The notes below the pieces were generated by a model. The model was not told the origin of the DNA, made no database searches, and worked only from the letters and a program-made list of their open reading frames with translations. Below are positions 34,330-44,569 of a stretch of DNA of 64,000 nt, one piece after another. The translations under genes and the position numbers were made by a program. Origin of the DNA: Seriola aureovittata (Eukaryota; Chordata; Actinopteri; Carangiformes; Carangidae); the NCBI RefSeq assembly GCF_021018895.1, contig NC_079375.1, forward strand, positions 833,560 through 897,559, written 5' to 3'. How positions within the stretch are numbered: the stretch's first letter is position 1; every line of letters starts with the position of its first letter.

Positions 34330-35290
34330 TCCAATCCAATCCAATCCAATTTTATTTATAAAGCACTTTTTTAAAAACAACACTGTTGACCAAAGTGCTG
34401 TACAATAACAATAAATACAAAAAATACATAAAACGCAAGCAAAAAATCTCACATTAAAAGTACAAAAAACACATGTAAAACACATGTAAAAACAACAACA
34501 CTTAAGCAATAAAAAGGCAACAACTCAGACTGTGTCAAAAGCCTAGGAAAAGAGGTGCGTTTTAAGAAGAGATTTAAAAGCAGGCAGTAAAGGGGCCTGC
34601 CTAACGTATAAAGGCAACTCGTTCCAGAGTTATAACTGCAAATGCCTGATCCCCTCTGAGTTTCAACCTGGTTTTCAGGGCCACTAAGAGCAGACCCGAG
34701 AGACCACGAAGTTACATAAGGTTGAAGCAAGTCAGAGAGATAGGATAGAGCAAGACCATTCAGGGATTTATAGGCGAACAGAAGAATTTTGAAATTGATT
34801 CTGAAGCGCACAGGGAGCCAATGGAGGGAATGGAGGAAATGTGCTCTTGCTTGCATGCTCCAATTAAAAAGTGAGCAGCAGCATTTTGAACCAACTGCAG
34901 ACGTAAGAGGGAAGAGCGGATCTGTTTATTCAGTTTAAAATCACTGTCCATTTTCACACCCAGATTTGTGACTGTGAGTTTTAGATAAGGTGCCAAAAAA
35001 CCAAAGTTCATAGGAGGGGTATCACAGGTACCACTGGATCCGAACAACATTACTTCAGTTTTCTTGTCATTAAAAAAGTTAATACCATCCATGCTTTGAT
35101 GTCATTGAGACACTCTAGTAACGGTTTGACAGAGTCAAGTCTTTCTGCTTCAGGGGTAAATAAATTTGACTGTCATCTGCATAACAGTGGATCGAGATGC
35201 CATGTTTTCTGAAAATGATTTTCTGAAAAAAAAAGAAGCGGGCCAAGAATCAAAACCTGCGGCATCCCACAGGGGAGAACTGCTAATCTT
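34330..35290 (-). pseudogene. LINE 3' end, L2/CR1-type reverse transcriptase relic
   Basis: Reading the minus strand, the RT catalytic segment HCYADDSQIYLP is visible with YADD encoded at 35,172-35,183. It is followed by a K-T-E-V-M-L-F-G segment, TNLGVKMDSDFKLNKQIRSS, LVQNAAAHFL and HWLPVRFRINFKILLFAYKS, the usual C-terminal order of fish L2/CR1-group LINE proteins. The element ends in an AT-rich 3' UTR and a short tandem tail of ATTGG units at about 34,330-34,350, a terminal style of that group. It is 5' truncated and carries frameshifts and stops. A block of residues between KQIR and the LVQNAA segment is deleted. In an intact element the enzyme would copy the RNA by target-primed reverse transcription; this copy is dead. 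Confidence 0.8.
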
Positions 35291-35304
35291 CACCCTTTTC
35301 CTGC

Positions 35305-35600
35305 TGTAACGTCTTTCAGAGCACGGACACTGTAGACACACCGTCCCTGTCCAGCACGGTGTTTTTACACCAGAAACACAGCAGCTACACTACATGGAGG
35401 TGAAAGAGTGAGCTGCAGCCCTGAAATAAGTTTTAAAAACGCACAATCCCCAATCGAAGTGTCTCACATTGAGGCTTGAATACTTTTACAGAAGGTCCAA
35501 CCTGAGGATGAGCGAGACAGATCTGTTTTACCAGTTTACACGCCGGCTAGCAGTTCACTCTCTCTCCACTGTGTCTGTGTGTGTGCTCCGTAAAGTACAT
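35305..35600 (+). repeat. Dispersed repeat shared with 46,625
   Basis: Phrases GTCTTTCAGAGC, CAGCACG-TG, AACAC-CAGCTA, GAGCTGCAGCCC and AATAAGTTT-AAAAAC appear in the same order at 46,625-46,860. Diverged, non-coding and unassigned. Confidence 0.5.
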
Positions 35601-35675
35601 GTGATACATCACTCCTTGCAGTTGTGTGCGTCCTCAGTCTGAACTGAAGGCAATCTCGATTGCCTGATAATTTTA

Positions 35676-35744
35676 GTGGGAAAAGGGTATAAGAAAACTG
35701 TCACACACTGACACAGAGTTTTTGTTATCATGATATCCTGTTAA
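35676..35744 (+). repeat. 69-bp direct repeat, left copy
   Basis: It begins GTGGGAAAAGGGTATAAG and ends ATGATATCCTGTTAA. It is nearly identical to 36,536-36,602, differing by one substitution and a 2-bp indel by eye. Confidence 0.85.
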
Positions 35745-35952
35745 TGATGTGATTTGTCTGTTACTTATAGTCATTCATACAGCTTTTGGGAACTCCTTTG
35801 TGAGTTTAGAGTCTCAGGGGAGACATTTGTGGTTTAATGGCATTTGCGGTTTATAAGATATGCCATTTCATGGTTTGCAGGCCAGAGTGTTTAACTTCAG
35901 TGGGTATGCTATCATCTTGTTTATTGAGTAGCATCCATTTTTGTGTGTCATC

Positions 35953-36535
35953 ATGGCATTTGAGCTGGACAAGTTTGTTAGAACCCTGATGCTCAGCAGC
36001 TCTTAAATTGGACAAAAAAGATCTTCACTCTATAGCAGATCACTATTCTATCAGTGTTGAAGGCAATTTAAGAAAAGAGGAATTGTGTACCAAAATCATA
36101 GACGGTCTGATTGAGCAGGGCATTTTATATGAAAAAGTTATGTGAGTTTCCCGATCAGCATCAGCAACATTTATATCTTCTGAGGGAGACCAGGAAGAGG
36201 AGGGTGGGTTGCAGCAGAGAGAGCAGATAGCTACTTCAAGGGTGAGGGAGCTAGAGCTAAAGCTGAGGCTGAGGAAAGGGAAGAGCTCAGGCAGCATGAG
36301 CTAGGACATGAAAAGCTCAAATTTGCACATGAGCGAGAGCTCAAGGAGTTGGAATAAATAGCTCAGGCAGGAAGTAGATCGACTGATAAGTCTGTCTCTA
36401 GCAGTCCCAAATTTGATGTGGGCAAAAACATATATTTAGTCCCTCCTTTCAATGAAAAAGATTTGGAAAATTATTTTGAGCAGGTGGCCACCACTCTTGG
36501 GTGGCCAAAGCACAAATGGACATTGCTGTTGCAGT
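35953..36535 (+). pseudogene. Gmr1-type gag N-terminal fragment, copy 1
   Basis: An ATG at 35,953 opens M-A-F-E-L-D-K-F-V-R-T. After a frameshift and stop the translation continues with a D-L-H-S-I-A-D-H-Y-like segment and E-E-L-C-T-K-I-I-D-G-L-I-E-Q-G-I-L. This is a small helical, SAP-like region typical of the start of Gmr1-like fish gag proteins. A charged helix-rich stretch follows, with K-F-A-H-E-R-E-L-K-E-L-E. From E-E-L-C-T-K onward it parallels the gag at 38,656, which lacks the first part. The coding match stops abruptly at CAGTGTG, where the right copy of the 69-bp repeat begins. It is inactivated by several frameshifts and stops. In intact elements gag packages the RNA. Confidence 0.65.
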
Positions 36536-36602
36536 GTGGGAAAAGGGTATAAGACAACTGTCACACACTGACAGAGTTTTTGTTATCATGATATCCTGTT
36601 AA
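36536..36602 (+). repeat. 67-bp direct repeat, right copy
   Basis: Right-hand member of the pair starting at 35,676. Together they bracket about 790 bp that includes the gag fragment. The duplicate is too long to be a target-site duplication. Confidence 0.85.
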
Positions 36603-38416
36603 GATAAACATGGTAAACAAGCATAAACATGATTTTCCATAGAGTACTGCAATCAATATGAGTTGATTTGAGTCTCACTGCCTGGTAAATACTCATATCT
36701 GTCAAACTAGCTGCTCCCAGTTTGTAACACAGGCTTTCTGTTGAAGCCCAAAATTGTCAGATGAAGTTAATGAGTGTTTTTATTCAAGAGGACAGAGTGT
36801 GAAGATGAATCATTGCTCAAGATGAATCAAAAGAAGTCAGGTTTATGTTCATGCAATACAGCCTGTTTGATACATTTACAGTACAGCTGGTGTAGAGGTG
36901 TAGTGTTGAAATCATGTCAGGGTTAGTTCAGCACTCAAACATGTTCTGAGAATTCTGGGCTTTTCTGTAAGTGAAGATGACTCTCAGTGCAGAAAGACCT
37001 TTTTGGAAATCCACTGGATTATCTCAACCAAAGGTTCTGAATCACTGCAGAAATCAGAGACTGACCAGTTCTTCTGCCATGCAGGAAAAAGCTTATATAG
37101 TTTTGAGGAGGCTAATATAATAATGCAGTTAATAAACCACATTTATAATGTTATTTATGGGTATAAAATCAGAAACAAAGATATTGTATAATAAAATCAG
37201 TGAGCAGCTGCAGAGTGAGCTGTGGAGGATGTCTCTGAGGGGCCTTGATGTTTCCTGTGAAGGTCATTAGTTGATTGTACATGAGTTACATCCATATTTT
37301 ACCCTCAGTTCTCCAAAAATTGCATCATGGCTCTTCCAGTTTTTTTCAGAGATGTGAAGTGTGAGTGGAGAGCAGGGAGGAGCTTGTGCTCTGTTTCAAG
37401 GGCAATCATGACAGACAGCCAGCGGACGGTACAGACAACGAGTTCCCAGGAGCCACTACTGCTGCATATCAAGAAAAAAAAGTCCCTCTCAAAATGTGTT
37501 TTGTATCTGATTAATATAAATCTAATATCTGTCCATTTAGTGCACTGTCTCCAGCTGTGTCTGTTCCATTTTCCATCTCTCCCCATGTGTGATTTTTAGA
37601 TAGCATAAGGCATGACATTACACAGACTCTGATCTCGCCTCCACTGACAGTATAAAGGCAGAACAACAATGCCCCCCCATTCTGCCCATTCCCACCTTGA
37701 ACAGGCTTTAAAACAGTAACCCCTACTGTCTCTGACCAGGACCATCAGTTCATTTCCGGAAGGATCTCTCTTATGTGCCATAATCGGCTTCTCCTCTGGA
37801 TTTCAGTCCAACAGACAGACCAAATGCATGAATTAGGAAATGGAGGCTACTGGTGCTGCATCACCTCCCACTACCCTGTGTCTTGGACAAGACAGTTGCT
37901 GTGGGTGAAATGATTCTGGCTGAGGCTCCTTTCCTCCCCACTGTCCCCTCGACCTCAATGGAAAACATGATGAGGTCAAAGATGTGAGGAAAAATTTAGG
38001 AAAAGACAACTTCAGTGTGAAGAGAATCCGACTGCACTGACACGAGGCTGCGTCATCATTCAGCAGTGGATGTTATTGATGTGGGTCTGCATGGTGCCTT
38101 TCCTTTCATAAGGGAAGGTCCAGTGAATCTATGAAAGAAGCAGTGAAGCTTCTTTCCTCAGCACTGAGAGAATTGGTCCATCTCTTTTCACGGCTGCCAC
38201 ATAGATATTTACGGGTTATTTCACTCAGTTAAGAACCTTCCTAAGTAAAAAACACTAGTTGACAACCTCTCACTCTAACTCTCCTGCCACCCTCACCTGC
38301 CCTGCCATAACCCTGATGTTCTTGCCATTCCCCGTCACCTGATCTTTCCCACCCACTCACTTACCTGTTCCCATTTCCGTAATTTACATATACTATAGTA
38401 CATCCACTGTTACATA
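36603..38416. other. Anonymous sequence between the two gag copies
   Basis: No gene recognised in about 1.8 kb. Opposing short open frames at 37,305-37,599 share the same bases and lack motifs. Confidence 0.4.
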
Positions 38417-38655
38417 GTGTTGGATTCTGTTTTATTTTGGTGTTTCCTGTTGATCCTGTTGTTGATCCCTCTAGGTGGATCGCCTGATTGACACAGACCT
38501 GTGCCTACTAGTGGGTTGACTCTATTTAGGACAGCTCTTTGTTTCAGCTCTCTCTCTCCCTCCTGCTGCAGCAGCAGCACCTTTGTGGCGCAAAGTATCT
38601 GTTTCCTTTTCAGTATCACTCATATATTTTCAATAAACATTAATGTAGTAAACTT
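38417..38655 (+). promoter_or_regulatory. LTR-like leader of the Gmr1-type element
   Basis: Placed directly before the second gag. It starts TGTTGGATTCTG, is rich in pyrimidine tracts, has a weak TATA-like CTATTTAGG near 38,521 and a poly(A) signal AATAAA at 38,632-38,637. This composition and position fit a decayed LTR. No clear CA end, primer-binding site or second LTR was found, so the boundaries are tentative. Confidence 0.35.
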
Positions 38656-39690
38656 CCTTCTGAAAATAGAGGAATTGTGTACCAAAATCATAGAAAGTCT
38701 GATTGAGCACGGCATTTTATGTGAAAAACTTGACTGCCCGATCAGCAGATATTTATATCTTCTGAGGGAGACCAGGAAGAGGAGGGTGAGTTGCAGCAGA
38801 GAGAGCAGATAGCTACTTCAAGGGTGAGGGAGCTAGAGCTAAAGCTGAGGCTGAGGAAAGGGAGCAGCTCAGGCTGTATGAGCTAGAACATAAAAATCTC
38901 AAATTTGCACGTGAGTGAGAGCTGAAGGAGTTGGAGTTGAAAGCTCAGGCAGGAAGTAGATCAACTGATAAGTCTGTCTCTAGCAGTCCAAAATTTGATG
39001 TGAATAAAAACATAAATTTAGTCCCCCCTTTCAATGAAAAAACTTTTGAAAAGTATTTTTCACATTTTGAGCAAGTGGCCACCACTCTTGCGGGGCCAAA
39101 GCACAATTGGACATTGCTGTTGCAGTGTGCTCTTATTGGTAAAGCTCAGTAGGTGTACTCTTCACTAACTTTGAATAAAAGCACAGACTATGACACTGTT
39201 AAAGCTGCTATAATGCATGCCTATGAGCTAGTACCAGAAGCTTATAGACAGCGTTTCTGTTAGTACCCCAAAACTGTAAAGCAAGTGGAATTTGCCAGTG
39301 AAAAATAAATTTGGTTTGATTATTGGTGCACCTCACAAATGTTGGGACAGAAGAACAGCTGTGCCAGTTGATTCTTCTGGAAGAGCTAAAAATTGTGTGC
39401 CTGAGGTGGTTTCCACTTATTTAAGTGAGCAGAGAGCAAAAACTATAGGGGACACTGCTGTAATGGCTGAGTATGTTTTAGCCCATAAAATTACGTTTGG
39501 TGATAAGTTCCACACTGAGGCTAAAACTCACACACCTCCGCAGCATTCTCGCTTTTCTAGTAAGGTTGCTTGTAGTAGTTCCTCTCCCTATATTTCTGCT
39601 AACAAAGTCTTCAGCTCTAAAAATGGAGGCTCAGATAGAAATTGTTTCTAGTTCAAGAAGCCAGGCCACATTGTAACTGACTGCCCGGCT
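38656..39690 (+). pseudogene. Gmr1-type gag relic, copy 2, with SCAN-like segment and zinc-knuckle remnant
   Basis: The order is E-E-L-C-T-K-I-I-E-S-L-I-E-H-G-I-L, a charged helical region, PPFNEKTFEKYFSHFEQVA (capsid-like), then A-Y-E-L-V-P-E-A-Y-R-Q-R-F. After a frameshift comes C-V-P-E-V-V-S-T-Y-L-S-E-Q with a helix ending A-E-Y-V-L-A-H-K. This last part resembles the SCAN-like end of Gmr1-type capsids. At about 39,640-39,690 a zinc-knuckle remnant reads C-F-stop-F-K-K-P-G-H-I-V-T-D-C: of the C-C-H-C ligands the second Cys is Phe and a stop sits beside it. The first ~45 residues seen in copy 1 are missing. Several stops and frameshifts make it non-functional. It leads directly into the protease on the same strand. 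Confidence 0.75.
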
Positions 39691-40428
39691 TTGAGTAAGA
39701 AACAGAAACCCAAACCAGTTGCTTTAATTGGGTATGTGGTCCGCTTGCAACTTGCCATTGACTCTGAGCAACAGCCATGCTGTTCAGATGACTCAGGTTT
39801 TGAACCATTTATCATTGATCGCTTTGTAGCACTGTCTGAGTCCGATCCTGCCATACCCATTCGCATTTTACGGGATACCGGTGTGTCCAAGTCTATACTC
39901 CTGAAAGGAGTGTTACCATTGTCTGAAGAGACATTCCTTGGTGGCGATGCATTGATACGAGGTTGTGAAATGTCCTATCTTCGGACATCCCTGCATACTG
40001 TGTACTTAAAGTGTGGTTTGGTCACAGGGTTTGTCTCGGTGGGTTTGCATCCCTACATTCCTGTTGAGGTGGTCAGCCTCAATCTGGGCAATGACCTTGC
40101 AGGCACTAGGGTGTTTCCTCTGCCGGTTGTGACAGAAAATCCTGTGCCCTCTGAACTGCCTGACCCCAGTGAAACAAGACCTAGGACACCCATTTACCCT
40201 ACTTGTGTTGTGACCCATTTCCAGTCACGGAAAGCTGATTCTGTCAACCTCTCTGAAACATTTATGGTTGATCCTCCAGATAATGCTGACTTAAAGCTGG
40301 TTGATGTTGAAACAGCCAAGTCTGAAAGTGAACGTGGCAAGGATCATTTATCCACTGCCTCTAAAGTAGTTGATTTGACATTGTGTAACCCCGGTGTTTC
40401 TACTGGAACTCCACTGCAGCTAGGTTGA
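39691..40428 (+). pseudogene. Retropepsin (protease) region of the Gmr1-type element
   Basis: The longest open frame in the window, 245 codons from the first in-frame Met. The reading actually continues upstream into the zinc-knuckle remnant, so this Met is not a true start. The active-site block reads I-R-I-L-R-D-T-G-V-S-K-S, with D-T-G at residues 62-64 (39,874-39,882). The retropepsin Asp is intact although the usual Leu/Val-Asp-Thr-Gly-Ala context has drifted to Arg before and Val after. A G-x-D-L-A-G segment near residue 131 and a Pro-rich linker follow. In intact elements the protease dimer cuts the gag-pol polyprotein. It ends at a stop before the integrase region, which is reached only through frameshifts. 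Confidence 0.75.
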
Positions 40429-40489
40429 GTACAGCTAGTGATGTCCCAGAGGGCTCATCCTTCTTTAGCCAAATGTTTTGCAGCTGTTA

Positions 40490-41604
40490 AGCCAAAGGAG
40501 GAGTTGTTATTCTGTCTCTGTTGGCTTTTATGTGGAAAGTTATGTGCTCATGCGTAAGTGGACTGCTTCTCCTGATGGGTCTGACTGGAACGCCACTTAC
40601 CAAATTGTTCCCTCTGTGTTCTGCTTGCAGATACGATTTATATACAACTTAGCTCATGATAACTCTATGGCAAGTCATTTGGGGGTTACAAAGACCTACA
40701 TTTGGATATTGAAACACTTCTTTCGGCCTGGTTTAAAGGCTTCTGTTGCTGAGTATTGACGCACCTGCCATATTTGTCAGTTAGGAGGCAAACCTAACCA
40801 GGTGATTCCTCCAGCTGTAGGGGCCTACAGCCTATTCCTGTAATAGGAGAGCCCTTTGAAAGGCTTATTGTTGACTGTGTAGGCCCCCCTACCAAAGTCA
40901 AAATCTGGTTATCAATACCTTCTGACCTTCATGTGTGCAACCACTCACTACACTGAGGCAATACCTCTGTGTTCTTTTAATGTTAAGGCAGCAGTCAGCG
41001 AGCTTGTGAAATTTTGTACCACTTTTGGCTTGCTGAAGGTCATTCAAACAGATCAAGGGAGTAACTTCATGTCCAAGGTATTCAACCAGGAGCATTAGGT
41101 TTGTAGTGTTTGAAGAGATACCCTTTTTGTTGTTTGCACTTCTTAAAACTGTGCAACAATCATTAGGGTTTAGCCCAGCCGAGTTGGTGTTTGGCCACAT
41201 AGTCAGCGGACCATTGAAACAGTTGCAGGAACAGCTGATGGCAGATTCCCCAACCAATGTCAATGTGCTCGATTATGTGAGTTCATTTCGAGAACGTCTC
41301 CACCATGCATGTAACGTAGCTAAAAAGGCCATGGAACACTCTGTCGAAAATAAAACAGCACTTTGATAATAATGCAGTGCAGCTTTTTTTTCAGCCTGGA
41401 GACTCATTACTGGCTCTTTTGCCAATACCTGGCTCAGTGTTACATGCCAGGTTTGTTGGGCCTTATGCTGTTGAAAAGAGGCTCACTGACACAGATTATT
41501 TCATTTGTACTCCAGGCAGGAAGTGTAAGTCTCGTGTTTGTCATGTTAATATGTTTGAAGCCTTATGCTGTCCGATCCCAGGAGGGAGAAAGCTCCTCAA
41601 ATGA
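40490..41604 (+). pseudogene. Integrase region of the Gmr1-type element
   Basis: The zinc-binding HHCC domain is recognisable: two His (40,655 and 40,676), a helix-rich stretch, a stop at 40,757, then C-H-I-C at 40,766-40,777. In the catalytic core the first Asp is in L-I-V-D-C-V-G (40,873) and the second in Q-T-D-Q-G-S-N-F (41,051), about 59 residues apart as expected. Between F-N-Q and the next recognisable block (E-I-P-F-L-L-F-A-L from 41,106) the segment that should hold the catalytic Glu is missing. The C-terminal part follows: G-F-S-P-A-E-L-V-F-G, then after a frameshift F-V-G-P-Y-A-V-E-K, the GPY/F motif, to 41,604. The domain normally joins element DNA to the host chromosome. It lies before, not after, the reverse transcriptase. 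Confidence 0.8.
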
Positions 41605-41719
41605 ATTGAGTTCTGTTGCTGCAGTTTCTGTTGTTTCCACTTTTTCTGGTGACGGTTTATCAAGCTCAGCTCCAGAACTCACAAGTTTTGGCAGATTTCT
41701 GTACAGACTAAAGGAGGGT

Positions 41720-42301
41720 TAACACCGAACTAAGCCTGACTATTTTCCTCTTCCACGTGTTGACGGCAGCATTCATAGGGTAGGAACGGCTTATGTGACC
41801 AAGCTACATTTGTTAAAAGGGTACTGGCAAGCTCCCTTGACATAGAGAGCGTCTGACATCTCTGCCTTTGTCATGCCTGACAATTTCCTCCAGTACACTA
41901 TGATGGCATTCGTCATGTGTTATGCCCCTGGCACCTTCCAGCGACTCATGTGGACAGTGTTGTCTGGTGTAGAAAACTTAGATGATGTCATTGTGTATTC
42001 ACCTGACTGGGAGAGTCACATGAAAACTCTTCTGACAGTTTTTGATCCCTTTGAAAATGCCTCACTGACCTTGAACCTGAGGAAGTGTGAGTTTGCCAAA
42101 GCTACCATCACTTATCACTGTGAGGAAGTGGGACAGGGAAAGGTTCACCCCCTTGCAGCCAAGATCATTGCTGTTGCTGAGTACCCAGTTCCCACTACCA
42201 AACCCGAGCAGCGGCGTTTCTTAGGGATAGCAGGTTACTATAGGGCCTTCTGTCATAACTTTGCTACTACCACCATCCACCTTAAGTCGCCATTTGCCAG
42301 A
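41720..42301 (+). pseudogene. Reverse transcriptase region of the Gmr1-type element
   Basis: Recognisable order: K-P-D-Y-F-P-L-P-R-V-D-G, K-L-H-L-L-K-G-Y-W-Q-A-P-L, A-P-G-T-F-Q-R-L-M, L-D-D-V-I-V-Y-S, L-T-L-N-L-R-K-C-E-F-A and R-R-F-L-G-I-A-G-Y-Y-R-A-F-C, all typical of Ty3/gypsy RT. In motif A the catalytic Asp is replaced by His (41,807). In the (Y/F)xDD motif the two Asp remain (41,981-41,986), but the preceding residues, including Tyr, are lost in a small deletion, giving N-L-D-D. The fingers subdomain upstream is missing and the RNase H is absent. The reading breaks off at a CCCCA-rich simple repeat. The enzyme would be inactive. Confidence 0.85.
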
Positions 42302-42302
42302 A

Positions 42303-42338
42303 CCCCACCCCACCCCAAACCCCACCCCACCCCACCCA
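42303..42338 (+). repeat. (CCCCA)n-like tract
   Basis: Pentanucleotide-type CCCCACCCC tract with several C4 runs, located exactly where the RT similarity ends. The complementary strand has regularly spaced G4 runs. Confidence 0.9.
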
Positions 42339-44458
42339 ACAGCAACTAGTAATTGTCATAACTGTTAAACTACACAAATAGAACTAAATATGCCATCATA
42401 ACAAAAACCAATTATATACAACCATAAATATATTGTATATACAAATGAAATAGACAATCAAATTACTAAATTGCACAAATCCTTCATCCTACAAATAGAT
42501 TGACACACTTAAGAGAACCTAATTGCTGCAGCACTGCACACTTCAAACAAGACACATACATTTGGTGGTGTGCAGACTAGTTTATTATTTAGTATATATA
42601 GTATATTATTCTTAACCATTTCACACAACCCAGACAAATGATGTGTGTAAAACTACATGTTTGTATTCACAGTATTATGAATGAATTGTGGTTTGTTTGG
42701 TAGCTTTTCCTGGTGTGACTGATTGATTGCATTAGTACTGTGCAGATGAAAGTGCAAGAGGAGACCTTCTATTTTTTTTGTGAGCTCCCGTGCCACCCCC
42801 TGACAAGATGCCACCCATCTGGTGGCTGTATCTAAATCCGCCATTGGTCTTGTAAGCCATAGCTTTCCCACCTTCTGTTTTGCCTGCCTGATCTCTGGCT
42901 GTTTGACCACCTGCTTGCCTTCTGGACCCAGACCTCCAGTTTGTTCCTGGATTAGTTTAGTTTGCTTTAGTCGAATACATCTGAAGGAGTAATTCTCCTG
43001 TTTGTTTTTTGAATCATGCCGTTTGGTTAAACCTGCCTTTATTCAGCCATTACAGAAAAAGAGAAAACACATTTCTTCACACAGTCTGATCCACTTTTTA
43101 ACACACAGAGCAGAGCAAAGTTTGTCCACAGTCTGGATGACCACACACATCAGTGAATAAGCTTTAACGCATCCTGATCCAATTAACCTGACAGGTGCAG
43201 CAGCTGGCGCAGTGACTGAGAAGTGAGGACCTATGCACCATCAGACAGCGGTTAAAGCTCACCCACCTGGGCTGCACAGTGTCAGCCAGCAGCCATGTTT
43301 TTCCCGTCCCAAAATAATCAACCTGCTACCACCACCACTATAACCCTGTATGAAGCCTGTAATATCCAGACCCTCACAGAGTTTTGGAGCAGATTTCTCG
43401 CACTGATGTCATTTCTGTCTTTATTTTAAATTTTTTCTCACTTAGATTCAAAGGCCAAATTCACCACCAATGGTTTTTGCAGCAGTTGGTGCTTCAGATC
43501 CTATACCTGAAGTTTTACTATGGTATAAGTATGAAATTCTCTGTGCTGCAGCACAGCAGCTTCTCCTGGGGTCCTTTCCCTCTCTTGCTTATTGCAGCAA
43601 TTGTAGTACTTTATATGTACAGTATATTATCCTGATAATGCAAAGATTTTTTCTGGAAACAGCTAATGTGGTGCTAATTAGGGTAAAATGTCCATGAAAT
43701 AATTTTAACCTAAGCACATATTCAATCTTCATCATTTATTATTAGAATTGCTCTTTTTATTAGAAGCTGGATTCTTTGTTTGCCTATAGCCTTTTTTTAT
43801 TTTGTGCATGTTTAGTAGACCGACTGTGCACTAACAAAATACTCTCTCTGCTAACTTATCAATTGGAATGAATAATGAGCCAATTTGACAGCGTTTCTAT
43901 CTATTTACCACCTTGGTTCCAATTACAAAATTTCACTTACCTAAATGTAAAAGAGTGTATTTGAAAAAGTGTTTTTGTCTCCACTTTGGCCTCCTGGGTA
44001 TTTCTCAGAAACATTAGAAAACCCCAGCTCATCGTTATTGTAAGAAAAGGAAACAATGACAGAAGTCACCTCAGGGACAAACAGGGTTACATCGCAGTAA
44101 AGTTATGAAGATAACTTCCTGTTCACTGTTATTCTCACCGTGATGACAGATTCTAGATGTCAATAAATGGTCACATACACAGGTGTACAGGGCCCCCTAG
44201 TTTTAGAAATAACAGCTTCATGAGCCCAAACCCCACACAGAAGAACCCCACGCACCAACCAAACAATGTCAAATCTTGAATGAAAAAACTAACATTTTTA
44301 CTATGAAATCATATTTTCTCCAACATTTGGCATTTATTTAGTTGACATTTCTAACATGTTCAGTCTGAAAATCTGAATTAACCTTAAAAACATGTGTGAC
44401 GTGGTTAAACTCTTTCATGTCATTAAACCCCCCAAATGCCTCAGTGGTGGCGTCATTA

Positions 44459-44461
<3 letters not shown>
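42339..44461. other. Anonymous sequence
   Basis: About 2.1 kb without recognised genes or repeats. No 3' LTR matching the leader at 38.4 kb was seen here. Confidence 0.35.

Positions 44462-44503
<42 letters not shown>
44462..44503 (+). repeat. (GT)n microsatellite
   Basis: A pure GT tract of about 21 units, shortly before the Tc1 remnant. Confidence 0.95.
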
Positions 44504-44504
<1 letters not shown>

Positions 44505-44569
44505 ACGACTTATCAACCATATTGTGTGGACTTGACAAACACCTTAGCACAGGTGAACAGGAAGCTGCA

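Noticed and set aside
35676..36602. Target-site duplication of a transposon
   Set aside because: A 67-69 bp duplicate is much longer than target duplications of known retrotransposons or DNA transposons.
39292..39651. Separate gene of 119 codons
   Set aside because: It is the frameshifted continuation of the Gmr1-type gag, not an independent gene.
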